Origin: an uncultured Eubacteriales bacterium
GTDB lineage: Bacteria; Bacillota; Clostridia; Christensenellales; Borkfalkiaceae
NCBI GenBank assembly: GCA_958405585.1
Contig: CATYEP010000050.1
Location: 1 to 11,511, forward strand
Direction of reading: 5' to 3'
DNA length: 11,511 bases
Shown here: piece by piece, positions 5,412 through 11,511 of the stretch
How the letters are laid out: each line of letters starts with the position of its first letter
Numbering within the stretch: position 1 is the stretch's first letter
Made by a program: the position numbers and the translations under genes
Notes under the pieces: generated by a model
Told to the model about the DNA's origin: nothing
Database searches by the model: none
Seen by the model: the letters and a program-made list of their open reading frames with translations, nothing else

Positions 5412-7262
5412 TTAAGCGCTTTCGAACTGTGAATTGTAAAGATCGGCGTAAAAACCTTTTTTTGCGAGCAGCTGTTCATGGTTGCCCTTTTCGATGATAT
5501 CGCCGTCTTTCATGACCAGGATCAGATCCGCATTGCGAATGGTCGAAAGCCTGTGTGCAATGATGAAAGACGTACGCCCCACCGTCAGTTTATCCATCGC
5601 CTTCTGTATGAGTTCTTCGGTACGCGTATCCACAGAGCTCGTCGCTTCATCCAGAATCAGCATGGGTGCATTTTCGATCATTGCGCGCGCGATGGTGACA
5701 AGCTGTTTCTGTCCTGCGGACAAATTTGCCTTATCGTCGAGCACCGTATCATAACCTTTGGGCAACGTCATGATAAAATGGTGCAACCCGACCGCTTTGC
5801 ATGCGCGCACAACATCCTCATCGGATACGTTTTCCTTGCTGTAAACCACATTTTCTTTGATCGTGCCGTCAAACAGCCAAGTATCCTGCAATACCATGCA
5901 GAACAGATCATGCACATTCTCGCGCGTCAGATCGCTCGTCGGGATCCCGTCGATCTTAATGCTTCCGCTGTTGATCTCATAAAAACGCATGAGCAAATTG
6001 ACCATCGTCGTTTTACCCGCGCCCGTCGGCCCGACGATCGCGATTTTCTGCCCTGCTTTCGCCTCCGCCGAAAAATCATTGATGATGATCTTACCGGGGT
6101 CATACCCGAAATGAACGTGTTCAAAAGAGACATCGCCGCGCACTTTCGAAGGGGACAGAACGGTAGTTTTGCCGCTCTCATCCGAAAGTTCTTTTTCTTC
6201 CAGGAATTCGAATACACGCTCGCTCGCCGCCGCAGCCGTCTGCATGCTCGTGAATGCCTGCGCCAACTGCGAAAGCGGCGAAGTGAACAGGCGCACATAC
6301 AGTGTGAATGCGATGACCGTACCGAATTCAATATTACCGTTTGCAACCAGCACCGCCCCCACAACGCAGACCGCTACATAGCCGAGGTTTCCGACAAAGG
6401 TCATGAGCGGCATCATCAATCCCGAAAAGAACTGCGATTTCCATGCGCTTTGATACAATTTATAGTTGATGTCGTCAAAAACATCCTTTACGGCATTTTC
6501 CGCATTATACGCCTTGATGACATTGTGTCCCGAGTAGGATTCTTCAATATGCCCGTTGATCTCACCGAGATACCGTTGCTGGCGCGCAAAATATTTCTGC
6601 GATTTGCTCATGATCAGGAACATGAACACAAAGCCGATCAGGCTCGCCGCAATCGCCGTGAACGCCATGATCCAGTTTGTGACAAACATCATGATCACGC
6701 TCCCAAAAAGCATGACTACGGCCGTTACCAACGTTACGACGGACTGGTTCAGAGTCTGTCCGATCATATCTACGTCGTTGGTAACACGCGAAAGCACGTC
6801 GCCGATGCTGTGCGTATCGAAATAGCTCAGAGGGATGAGATTGATTTTTTCGGATATGGCTGTACGCAGATTCCTTGAATTTTTCTGCGTGACCGTCGCC
6901 ATGATCAGTCCCTGAATGTACGAACAAAGCAAGCCCGCCCCATACAACACGACCAGAAAGATACAGAGCATCAGAACCCGTTCCATATCCATTTCAAAGG
7001 TTCCGAGAACTCCGTTCTGCAAAAACGCCGCCTGGATCGCATCGGTCAGATCGCTCAGAACATTCGGCCCGATCAGGTTCAGCACAACCCCTGCCACAGC
7101 AAACAGCAAAGCGATGACGATTGCCGCCACATACGGGCGTATGAAAGAAATGAGTTTCCCCATCGCTTTCTTGAAGTTTTTCGGTTTTTCCGCTACGCGA
7201 GGGCCGGGGCCGTGTCCGCCCATCGGCCCGTGACGACGGGGTGCATTGTTAGTTTCCGGCAT
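5412..7262 (-). CDS. Heterodimeric ABC exporter subunit with canonical Walker B/H-loop (BmrD/LmrD/TM288-like)
   Basis: This 616-residue half-transporter has an N-terminal membrane domain and a C-terminal nucleotide-binding domain. The ATPase motifs are Walker A GPTGAGKTT (411-419), Q-loop Q459, Walker B LILDE with catalytic E539, and H-loop H570 in IIAHR. Its signature is LSAGQ (about 514-518) instead of LSGGQ, a degenerate C-loop. That pattern complements the partner at 7249-9045, so the pair should have one active and one degenerate ATP site, as in BmrC/BmrD, LmrC/LmrD and TM287/288. A Gly/His/Pro-rich tail of about 25 residues precedes the first helix. The start at 7262 lies in the last codons of the upstream gene (14-base overlap), six bases after GGGGAGGTGA. 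Substrate is unknown; family members export drugs, lipids or peptides. Confidence 0.93.
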   Translation of the reverse strand: MPETNNAPRRHGPMGGHGPGPRVAEKPKNFKKAMGKLISFIRPYVAAIVIALLFAVAGVVLNLIGPNVLSDLTDAIQAAFLQNGVLGTFEMDMERVLMLCIFLVVLYGAGLLCSYIQGLIMATVTQKNSRNLRTAISEKINLIPLSYFDTHSIGDVLSRVTNDVDMIGQTLNQSVVTLVTAVVMLFGSVIMMFVTNWIMAFTAIAASLIGFVFMFLIMSKSQKYFARQQRYLGEINGHIEESYSGHNVIKAYNAENAVKDVFDDINYKLYQSAWKSQFFSGLMMPLMTFVGNLGYVAVCVVGAVLVANGNIEFGTVIAFTLYVRLFTSPLSQLAQAFTSMQTAAAASERVFEFLEEKELSDESGKTTVLSPSKVRGDVSFEHVHFGYDPGKIIINDFSAEAKAGQKIAIVGPTGAGKTTMVNLLMRFYEINSGSIKIDGIPTSDLTRENVHDLFCMVLQDTWLFDGTIKENVVYSKENVSDEDVVRACKAVGLHHFIMTLPKGYDTVLDDKANLSAGQKQLVTIARAMIENAPMLILDEATSSVDTRTEELIQKAMDKLTVGRTSFIIAHRLSTIRNADLILVMKDGDIIEKGNHEQLLAKKGFYADLYNSQFESA

Positions 7263-9045
7263 TTTCGTTCACCTCCCCGTTTCCTTCCAGCTCTTCTTTA
7301 GAGAGCTGCGAATATGCGATTTCGCGGTATACGTCACAATTTTTCATGAGTTCCTCATGCGTACCCTGCCCGACCACTTTGCCTTCATCCAGTACAATGA
7401 TCAGATCGGCATCGCGGATCGTCCCGATCCGCTGTGCCACGATCAGCGACGTCGCATCGCCCGTTTCCCGTTTCAGCGCCGTACGCAGCAAGCGGTCTGT
7501 CTTATAGTCGAGCGCCGAGAAAGAATCATCAAAAATGAAAATCTCAGGTTTGCGGCAAACCGCGCGTGCGATCGCAAGACGCTGTTTCTGTCCGCCCGAA
7601 ACGTTCGTGCCGCCCTGCGCAATGTGCGCCTGATAACCGCCTTCCATCTTTTCCACAAATTCTTGTCCCTGCGCGATCCGCACGGCATCCTTTACCCCGT
7701 CTTCCGTAAATTCCATGCCGTCTTTCGCTCCGTATGCCACATTGCTCTCCACCGTACCCGAAAACAGGACAGCGCGCTGCGGCACATATCCGATCTTGTC
7801 GTGCAAAGCACGCAAAGTATAGTCTTTTACATTCACGCCGTCTACCAGGATCTCGCCTTCCGTCGCATCGTAAAAACGCGGCACAAGATTGATCGCCGTG
7901 GATTTTCCGCTGCCCGTCGATCCGATAAACGCTACGGTCTGCCCTTTTTCCGCCTTGAAATTCAAATCCTGCAGGACATACTCCGATGCGTCGGGATACT
8001 TGAAAGAAACGTTCCGAAACTCCACCGTTCCGACGGGCGAACCTTCCGGCGCTGCCGAAAGCGTACCGTCCACAATGTTCGATGTTGCGTCCAGCACCTC
8101 ACCGATACGACGTACCGATACCATCGCACGCGGCAGAATGATAAAGATCATCGCCAGCATCATGAATGCCATAACGACCTGCATTGCATACCCCGAAAAA
8201 GCCGACATCTGCGCAAACATCTCATAGCGTTCCGCACCCGTAGGCAGATCGTCGATCAAATACGCCCCCACCCAATAGATCGCAAGCGTAAGCCCGCTCA
8301 TGATCATCGTCATCATCGGCATCATGATCGCCATTGCACGCGAAGTGAACAGTTGCGTTTTTGTCAGATCGGTATTCGCTTTTTCAAACTTTTTCTGCTG
8401 ATACTCTTCCGCATTGTACGCCCGCACGACGCGCACGCCCGTAAGATTCTCGCGCGTGACTCCGTTCAGATTGTCTGTCAGTTTCTGAACCAGACGGAAT
8501 TTCGGAAACACCGCCAGGAAAATAAACAGAAGCATGATCACCATAATGCCGACCGCGACCGCCGTCGAAACAGACCACTGCCAGTTGCGCGTAAGGATCT
8601 TGCAGACCGCCCACACCGCCAAAATCGGCGCCTTGACCATGATCTGCAATCCCATGGAAATCACCATCTGCACCTGCTGGATGTCGTTCGTCGTGCGCGT
8701 GATGAGTGAGGCAGTGGAAAAACAATTGATCTCTTCCATCGAAAAGCTCTCCACGCGGTCAAATACCTGACTGCGCAAACGGAAAGATACCGTCGCAGCG
8801 ATCCTCGCCGCAAAATATCCGACCAGCATCGAACTGATCGCACTTCCCAGCGCACACCCCAGCATCAAAGCTCCGTTCTTCCAGATCTCCCCGCCTGACG
8901 CCGCTCCCGATACCGCAAGTTTCGTGATCTCTTCCATGTAATCGGGCATCGTCAGATCCAGCCAGACCTGCAATACTATGAATCCTACACCAAACAGTGC
9001 GTAGATCCATTCCTTCCATTTCAAAGTCTTAAAAATTCTAAGCAT
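7249..9045 (-). CDS. Heterodimeric ABC exporter subunit with degenerate catalytic residues (BmrC/LmrC/TM287-like)
   Basis: This 598-residue half-transporter has six membrane helices followed by an ATPase domain. Walker A GSTGSGKST (375-383) and signature VSGGQKQR (482-489) are normal. In the Walker B segment IFIFDD the catalytic glutamate is replaced by Asp507. The H-loop histidine is replaced by Gln538 (VAQRIGT). These two changes mark the degenerate site of a heterodimeric exporter, while its intact signature completes the active site with the partner's Walker A/B. An AAGAGGT ribosome site supports the start at 9045. It is first in the operon, divergent from marR, and preceded by a strong promoter. 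Likely role: MarR-controlled efflux in the cell membrane. Substrate is not predictable from sequence. Confidence 0.93.
   Translation of the reverse strand: MLRIFKTLKWKEWIYALFGVGFIVLQVWLDLTMPDYMEEITKLAVSGAASGGEIWKNGALMLGCALGSAISSMLVGYFAARIAATVSFRLRSQVFDRVESFSMEEINCFSTASLITRTTNDIQQVQMVISMGLQIMVKAPILAVWAVCKILTRNWQWSVSTAVAVGIMVIMLLFIFLAVFPKFRLVQKLTDNLNGVTRENLTGVRVVRAYNAEEYQQKKFEKANTDLTKTQLFTSRAMAIMMPMMTMIMSGLTLAIYWVGAYLIDDLPTGAERYEMFAQMSAFSGYAMQVVMAFMMLAMIFIILPRAMVSVRRIGEVLDATSNIVDGTLSAAPEGSPVGTVEFRNVSFKYPDASEYVLQDLNFKAEKGQTVAFIGSTGSGKSTAINLVPRFYDATEGEILVDGVNVKDYTLRALHDKIGYVPQRAVLFSGTVESNVAYGAKDGMEFTEDGVKDAVRIAQGQEFVEKMEGGYQAHIAQGGTNVSGGQKQRLAIARAVCRKPEIFIFDDSFSALDYKTDRLLRTALKRETGDATSLIVAQRIGTIRDADLIIVLDEGKVVGQGTHEELMKNCDVYREIAYSQLSKEELEGNGEVNENAGN
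7269..7278 (-). promoter_or_regulatory. Strong internal ribosome site for second exporter gene
   Basis: GGGGAGGTGA on the minus strand is a near-perfect anti-SD complement, placed six bases before the ATG at 7262 and inside the last codons of the first exporter gene. It fixes the start and should support stoichiometric translation of the second subunit. Confidence 0.8.
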
Positions 9046-9083
9046 GAATACCTCTTTGAAATTCCCTTGTTTACTTGTTGCAA

Positions 9084-9113
9084 ATTATAGCACGCTTGCC
9101 TTTCTTCTGTCAA
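9084..9113 (-). promoter_or_regulatory. Promoter of the exporter operon
   Basis: On the minus strand, perfect TTGACA (9108-9113) and TATAAT (9084-9089) are separated by 18 bases. The expected transcription start near 9077 gives a leader of about 30 nucleotides before the start codon at 9045. A promoter this strong next to a MarR gene would be expected to need repression. Confidence 0.85.
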
Positions 9114-9116
9114 ATA

Positions 9117-9149
9117 TTTCACATATATTTATATTTAACATTTGTGAAA
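9117..9149. promoter_or_regulatory. Candidate operator half-sites between the divergent promoters
   Basis: TTTCACA (9117-9123) and TGTGAAA (9143-9149) are perfect inverted 7-mers separated by 19 AT-rich bases, lying between the -35 boxes of the two divergent promoters. They could bind a dimeric regulator such as the adjacent MarR, although typical MarR sites have closer arms. A second small dyad, CTCTT-C-AAGAG (9174-9184), lies within the marR promoter spacer and is another candidate. Confidence 0.4.
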
Positions 9150-9163
9150 AGTATGTAAAATGA

Positions 9164-9192
9164 TTGACAACATCTCTTCAAGAGTTTATAAT
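9164..9192 (+). promoter_or_regulatory. marR promoter, consensus sigma-A type
   Basis: TTGACA (9164-9169) and TATAAT (9187-9192) are both perfect and separated by 17 bases. Transcription should begin near 9199. This excludes an upstream in-frame ATG at 9160 as the start codon and supports the TTG at 9214. The spacer contains the dyad CTCTT-C-AAGAG, a possible autoregulation site. Confidence 0.88.
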
Positions 9193-9213
9193 TTAAAAAA
9201 AGGAGGCGGAACG

Positions 9214-9666
9214 TTGAAAGAAGAAAAAATCGAAAAAATGGCGCGGCTTATTTATTCTGCCATGCCGCAACTTCGGCGAGATTATATCGCTCCGCCGCAT
9301 AAACATGATGAAAAGCTACCTCGGCACGCTATTTTTTGTCTGCTGATCCTGAAAAAAATGAAAAAAATCAGCATGAGCGAACTTGCCGATCGGCTGGGAG
9401 TTTCCAACCAGCAGATGACCCGCATTGTAAACGATCTGGAAAACCGCGGGGCATTGCTGCGCGAAACTGACGAAAAAAACCGCAGACAAGTCAACGTTTC
9501 TCTCTTACCCGACGGTGAAAAATTGGCAATGTATTATGCAAAACAGGCAATGGACATATTCCGTGAAAAATTCAGCGGTTTGAATGAAGACGAACTGGAT
9601 GCACTCTCCTATCATCTGGGGGAATGCTTCCGACTGATCCAGAAAACGGAAAATGAAAACCGCTGA
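9214..9666 (+). CDS. MarR-family transcriptional regulator
   Basis: This 150-residue protein is a winged helix-turn-helix repressor. Residues about 52-77 (ISMSELADRLGVSNQQMTRIVNDLENRG) form the helix-turn-helix. The wing follows at about 83-97 (RETDEKNRRQVNVSL), with the D-x-R-type residues typical of MarR wings. The N- and C-terminal helices that make the dimer interface flank it. The start is a TTG seven bases after AGGAGG; the earlier in-frame ATG at 9160 lies upstream of the promoter -10 and cannot be used. It is transcribed divergently from the exporter pair, so it most likely represses that operon and itself, and is released by a ligand that the pump exports. The ligand is unknown. Confidence 0.88.
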   Translation: MKEEKIEKMARLIYSAMPQLRRDYIAPPHKHDEKLPRHAIFCLLILKKMKKISMSELADRLGVSNQQMTRIVNDLENRGALLRETDEKNRRQVNVSLLPDGEKLAMYYAKQAMDIFREKFSGLNEDELDALSYHLGECFRLIQKTENENR

Positions 9667-9726
9667 AGTATTACTGAAGCATTTACTGAAATTTTTATCA
9701 GAAGTTTTTTATAAAGTATTTTAAGG

Positions 9727-9773
9727 GCGTCTGCGTTTTCCTGCCGAATGCAGGAAGACGCAGACGCTTTTTT
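9727..9773 (+). terminator. Rho-independent terminator of marR
   Basis: An 18-bp stem with one G-U pair (9727-9744 with 9750-9767) has the 5-base loop CGAAT and is followed by TTTTTT and further T-rich sequence. It lies about 60 bases after the marR stop. There is no T-tract in the opposite direction, so it acts on the plus strand only. Confidence 0.93.
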
Positions 9774-9843
9774 ATTTTATTCAAACCGAGCAAATTTCGT
9801 TCCCCGCCGATCCTTCCAAATTCACCGTTCCGCTATAATAAGC

Positions 9844-9871
9844 ATGCGCGCCGAAAAATTTCGGCGCGCAT
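9844..9871 (-). terminator. Hairpin terminator after the lipoprotein gene
   Basis: A 13-bp inverted repeat (ATGCGCGCCGAAA with TTTCGGCGCGCAT) starts about eight bases after the lipoprotein stop. Downstream on the minus strand is GCTTATTAT, a weak T-tract. It probably ends the gpsA-lipoprotein transcript. The 70 bases between it and the marR terminator hold nothing I can identify. Confidence 0.65.
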
Positions 9872-9879
9872 CTTCTGTC

Positions 9880-10359
9880 TTATTTTCCGTAGTTCGGGAT
9901 CTCGTTTTCCAGAAAATCCACGTTGACATAGTAATTTCCGCCCATGTTCATCAAATAATTCTTATTTGCCGCCAACGTATCTTTCCAATAAGTCTTCACC
10001 TGATCCTTCTCTTCCGTATGTTTTTCCCCGTATTCAACAGAATCAAAGAAGCAGGTCAGCATATCATCCACAATATAATATTTAAAATAAACAGTATACT
10101 CGGTGATTTCTTCTGTCCCCTGATAATCACTGTAATAGTAGTAATAATAGTGAAAATATCCCTCATCACTGTCGGTGAATACGAAATAGGTTTGCTCGCC
10201 TTCCTCCAAAGCTATGTCTTCTTGAAATACATATTTCTTGTTCAGCGCAACCTCCGCTTTTTTCGTGTTCCCGGAAGCCAAATTTCCGTCCCTCGCACAG
10301 CCGGCAAGCGCAAACAGAGCAAGCACCGCAAACAGCATACAAAGTATTCCCTTTTTCAT
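9880..10359 (-). CDS. Tyrosine-rich lipoprotein of unknown function
   Basis: This 159-residue protein begins MKKGILCMLFAVLALFALAGC, a lipoprotein signal with lipobox LAGC, so it should be anchored by Cys21 on the outer face of the membrane. I do not recognise the mature part. It is acidic and aromatic, with six consecutive tyrosines (about 71-76) in a YFHY...SDY segment. The alternating pattern FVFTDSDEGYFHYYYY and EYTVYFKYYIVDD suggests beta strands. The start at 10359 follows TGAGGGG by seven bases; an in-frame ATG at 10404 would put 15 charged residues before the signal and would overlap gpsA. It starts 34 bases after gpsA on the same strand and may share its transcript. Confidence 0.72.
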   Translation of the reverse strand: MKKGILCMLFAVLALFALAGCARDGNLASGNTKKAEVALNKKYVFQEDIALEEGEQTYFVFTDSDEGYFHYYYYYYSDYQGTEEITEYTVYFKYYIVDDMLTCFFDSVEYGEKHTEEKDQVKTYWKDTLAANKNYLMNMGGNYYVNVDFLENEIPNYGK

Positions 10360-10393
10360 AATTTTCCCCTCATTTTTCAACGAAATTTTTCTC

Positions 10394-11389
10394 TCAAAAT
10401 TCAAATTTCGTATCGCGGGAGAACAATTTCAATATAATATCCATGCAAAGATTTTTGCCGTCTTTGTTATTCAGCGGAGAATCGGTAAAGCAGATATCGT
10501 AAACTGCGTCCGTGATCGGAAGATCTACACCAAGTTTTTCTCCCAGCTTTTTCATTGCCGCCGCCGTCATAACACCTTCGGCAAGTTTTTCGAATTTCTG
10601 CCCTTTCACGAGCATTTCCCCGTACATGCGGTTGTGCGAATGGTGAGAAAAGAGCGTCGTTTCATAATCGCCTAAATGTGCCAGACCGTACGCGGAAAGC
10701 TCGTTGCCGCCGAGAGCCTTGATCAGCCTTGCGACTTCTCTTGCCCCGCGCGACATCAAAGGGCCTTTCAGCGTAGATATGCCGCCGCCGTCCAGCACGC
10801 CCGCCGCAATACCCATTACGTTCTTTGCCGCCGCACCAATTTCAGTACCAATAATGTCGTTCCCGTAATAAAAACGGATCAGATCGCTCTTGAAATCGTC
10901 CGCGAGCATCTTTTTCAGCTCCACGTTGTAGCTGTCGATCACCATGCAATTCGGAATACCGGCCGTGAAATCCTGGATATGTCCGGGCCCCACCCAGACC
11001 GCGATCCGCTCTTTCGCTATGCCCGCATCGATCAGGATCTGCGAAAGACGTTCGCCCGTTTCCACTTCGATCCCCTTCATGCAGAGCACAAAATATTTCT
11101 CGGAAACGTCGCCGCAAGCCTTGATTTTCTCGATAAAACCGCGCAGTCCTTGCGAACTGATCGAAATGATGATGATCTCCGCGCGCGCCACCGCTTTCGC
11201 AAGATCACACGTCAGAACAATGCTCTTATCCAAGGTAACATATTCGTTCTTGCCGGTATTTTTCAGGACTTCGTACGAATAATCGCCTTCCGGCCCCCAA
11301 GACCAGACTTCTTTTCCTTTTTTCGTCGCAAGATACCATGCAATAAACGAGCCCCATCTTCCACAGCCAAGCACCGATATTTTATTCAA
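10394..11389 (-). CDS. gpsA: NAD(P)-dependent glycerol-3-phosphate dehydrogenase, divergent GpsA type
   Basis: This enzyme reduces dihydroxyacetone phosphate to sn-glycerol 3-phosphate for phospholipid synthesis, in the cytoplasm. The 331-residue product has a Rossmann glycine motif GCGRWG (8-13), MKGIE with Lys105, GTEIGAAAKNVMGIAAG with the catalytic-type Lys189, SRGAREVARL (213-222), and LGDYETT with Asp241 followed by NR at 253-254. Several blocks differ from textbook GpsA: GPGHIQDFTAGIPN replaces the usual GPSFAxE...GxPT, and FSHHSHNRMYG replaces the usual TCTS..SRNR. It is therefore a divergent subgroup. The start is taken as TTG at 11389, six bases after GGAGGGG, giving a family-normal length. 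An in-frame ATG at 11422 lacks a ribosome site and falls near the expected transcription start. Confidence 0.85.
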   Translation of the reverse strand: MNKISVLGCGRWGSFIAWYLATKKGKEVWSWGPEGDYSYEVLKNTGKNEYVTLDKSIVLTCDLAKAVARAEIIIISISSQGLRGFIEKIKACGDVSEKYFVLCMKGIEVETGERLSQILIDAGIAKERIAVWVGPGHIQDFTAGIPNCMVIDSYNVELKKMLADDFKSDLIRFYYGNDIIGTEIGAAAKNVMGIAAGVLDGGGISTLKGPLMSRGAREVARLIKALGGNELSAYGLAHLGDYETTLFSHHSHNRMYGEMLVKGQKFEKLAEGVMTAAAMKKLGEKLGVDLPITDAVYDICFTDSPLNNKDGKNLCMDIILKLFSRDTKFEF

Positions 11390-11425
11390 TCCATTCCCCT
11401 CCGATTTCCTGTTTTTGTCCATAAA

Positions 11426-11431
11426 ATTGTA
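11426..11431 (-). promoter_or_regulatory. Possible -10 element for gpsA
   Basis: TACAAT on the minus strand differs from consensus by one base. Transcription from it would start near 11419, leaving a 30-base leader that contains GGAGGGG and then the TTG start. No good -35 is present at 16-18 bases, so the promoter is weak or activator-dependent, or the call is wrong. Confidence 0.35.
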
Positions 11432-11511
11432 TTACGTACCTAAGAAACAAAAATAATTTTGCCTCAAAATTAAATTTCTTTCCGTTCAATAAAGGCGCGC
11501 GAAAGCGTTAC

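Noticed and set aside
5478..6878. Long open frame (466 codons) on the plus strand opposite the second exporter gene
   Set aside because: It is the antisense shadow of a well-supported ABC gene. The product is rich in Arg, His and Asp with no recognisable domain, and no ribosome site or promoter precedes it.
7246..8709. Long open frame (487 codons) on the plus strand opposite the first exporter gene
   Set aside because: Same reasoning: an antisense artefact of biased codon use, with an Arg/His-rich composition and no motifs.
1..11511. Mobile elements, CRISPR arrays, phage genes or defence modules
   Set aside because: No transposase, integrase, regular repeat-spacer pattern or terminal inverted repeats were seen. 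Gene content and composition look like stable chromosome.

Overview
The window looks like ordinary chromosome from a Gram-positive-type anaerobe of the Bacillota, most likely class Clostridia. This is inferred from purine-rich Shine-Dalgarno sites, near-consensus sigma-A promoters, lipoproteins, a YkvI-type permease, a MarR-controlled heterodimeric ABC exporter and TTG starts. I see no phage, transposon, CRISPR, tRNA or rRNA, and no broken gene. I cannot name the species.

Layout. (1) 1-244, minus: the N-terminal part of valyl-tRNA synthetase, running off the left edge, with a consensus promoter and a short leader. (2) 640-3299, plus: a three-gene ABC importer of the NitT/TauT/SsuA-THI5 class (lipoprotein binding protein, ATPase, permease) for an unidentified small molecule. 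(3) 3201-4289, minus: a ten-helix YkvI-family permease whose 3' end overlaps the importer permease tail to tail by 99 bp. The best terminator hairpin for the importer lies inside this opposing gene. (4) 4580-5122, plus: a small flavoprotein with a four-cysteine cluster, behind a promoter with a 19-bp spacer and a TGGAG/CTCCA dyad, the architecture of MerR-family activation. (5) 5412-9045, minus: two overlapping genes for an asymmetric heterodimeric ABC exporter, divergent from (6) a MarR-family regulator at 9214-9666, plus. (7) 9880-11389, minus: a glycerol-3-phosphate dehydrogenase of a divergent GpsA subgroup, followed by a tyrosine-rich lipoprotein of unknown function.

How the parts work together. 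The importer genes are one unit, with a stable hairpin between the binding-protein gene and the ATPase gene that could raise binding-protein yield. The MarR regulator and the exporter pair form a classic divergent drug or toxin efflux module. The flavoprotein looks like an electrophile- or redox-responsive enzyme whose MerR-type regulator is not in the window. GpsA and the lipoprotein may be co-transcribed, but no functional link is visible.

I did not find a clearly new biological system. The items most worth a second look are the MerR-type promoter on the flavoprotein, the 3' overlap with its embedded terminator, and the operator candidates between marR and the exporter.
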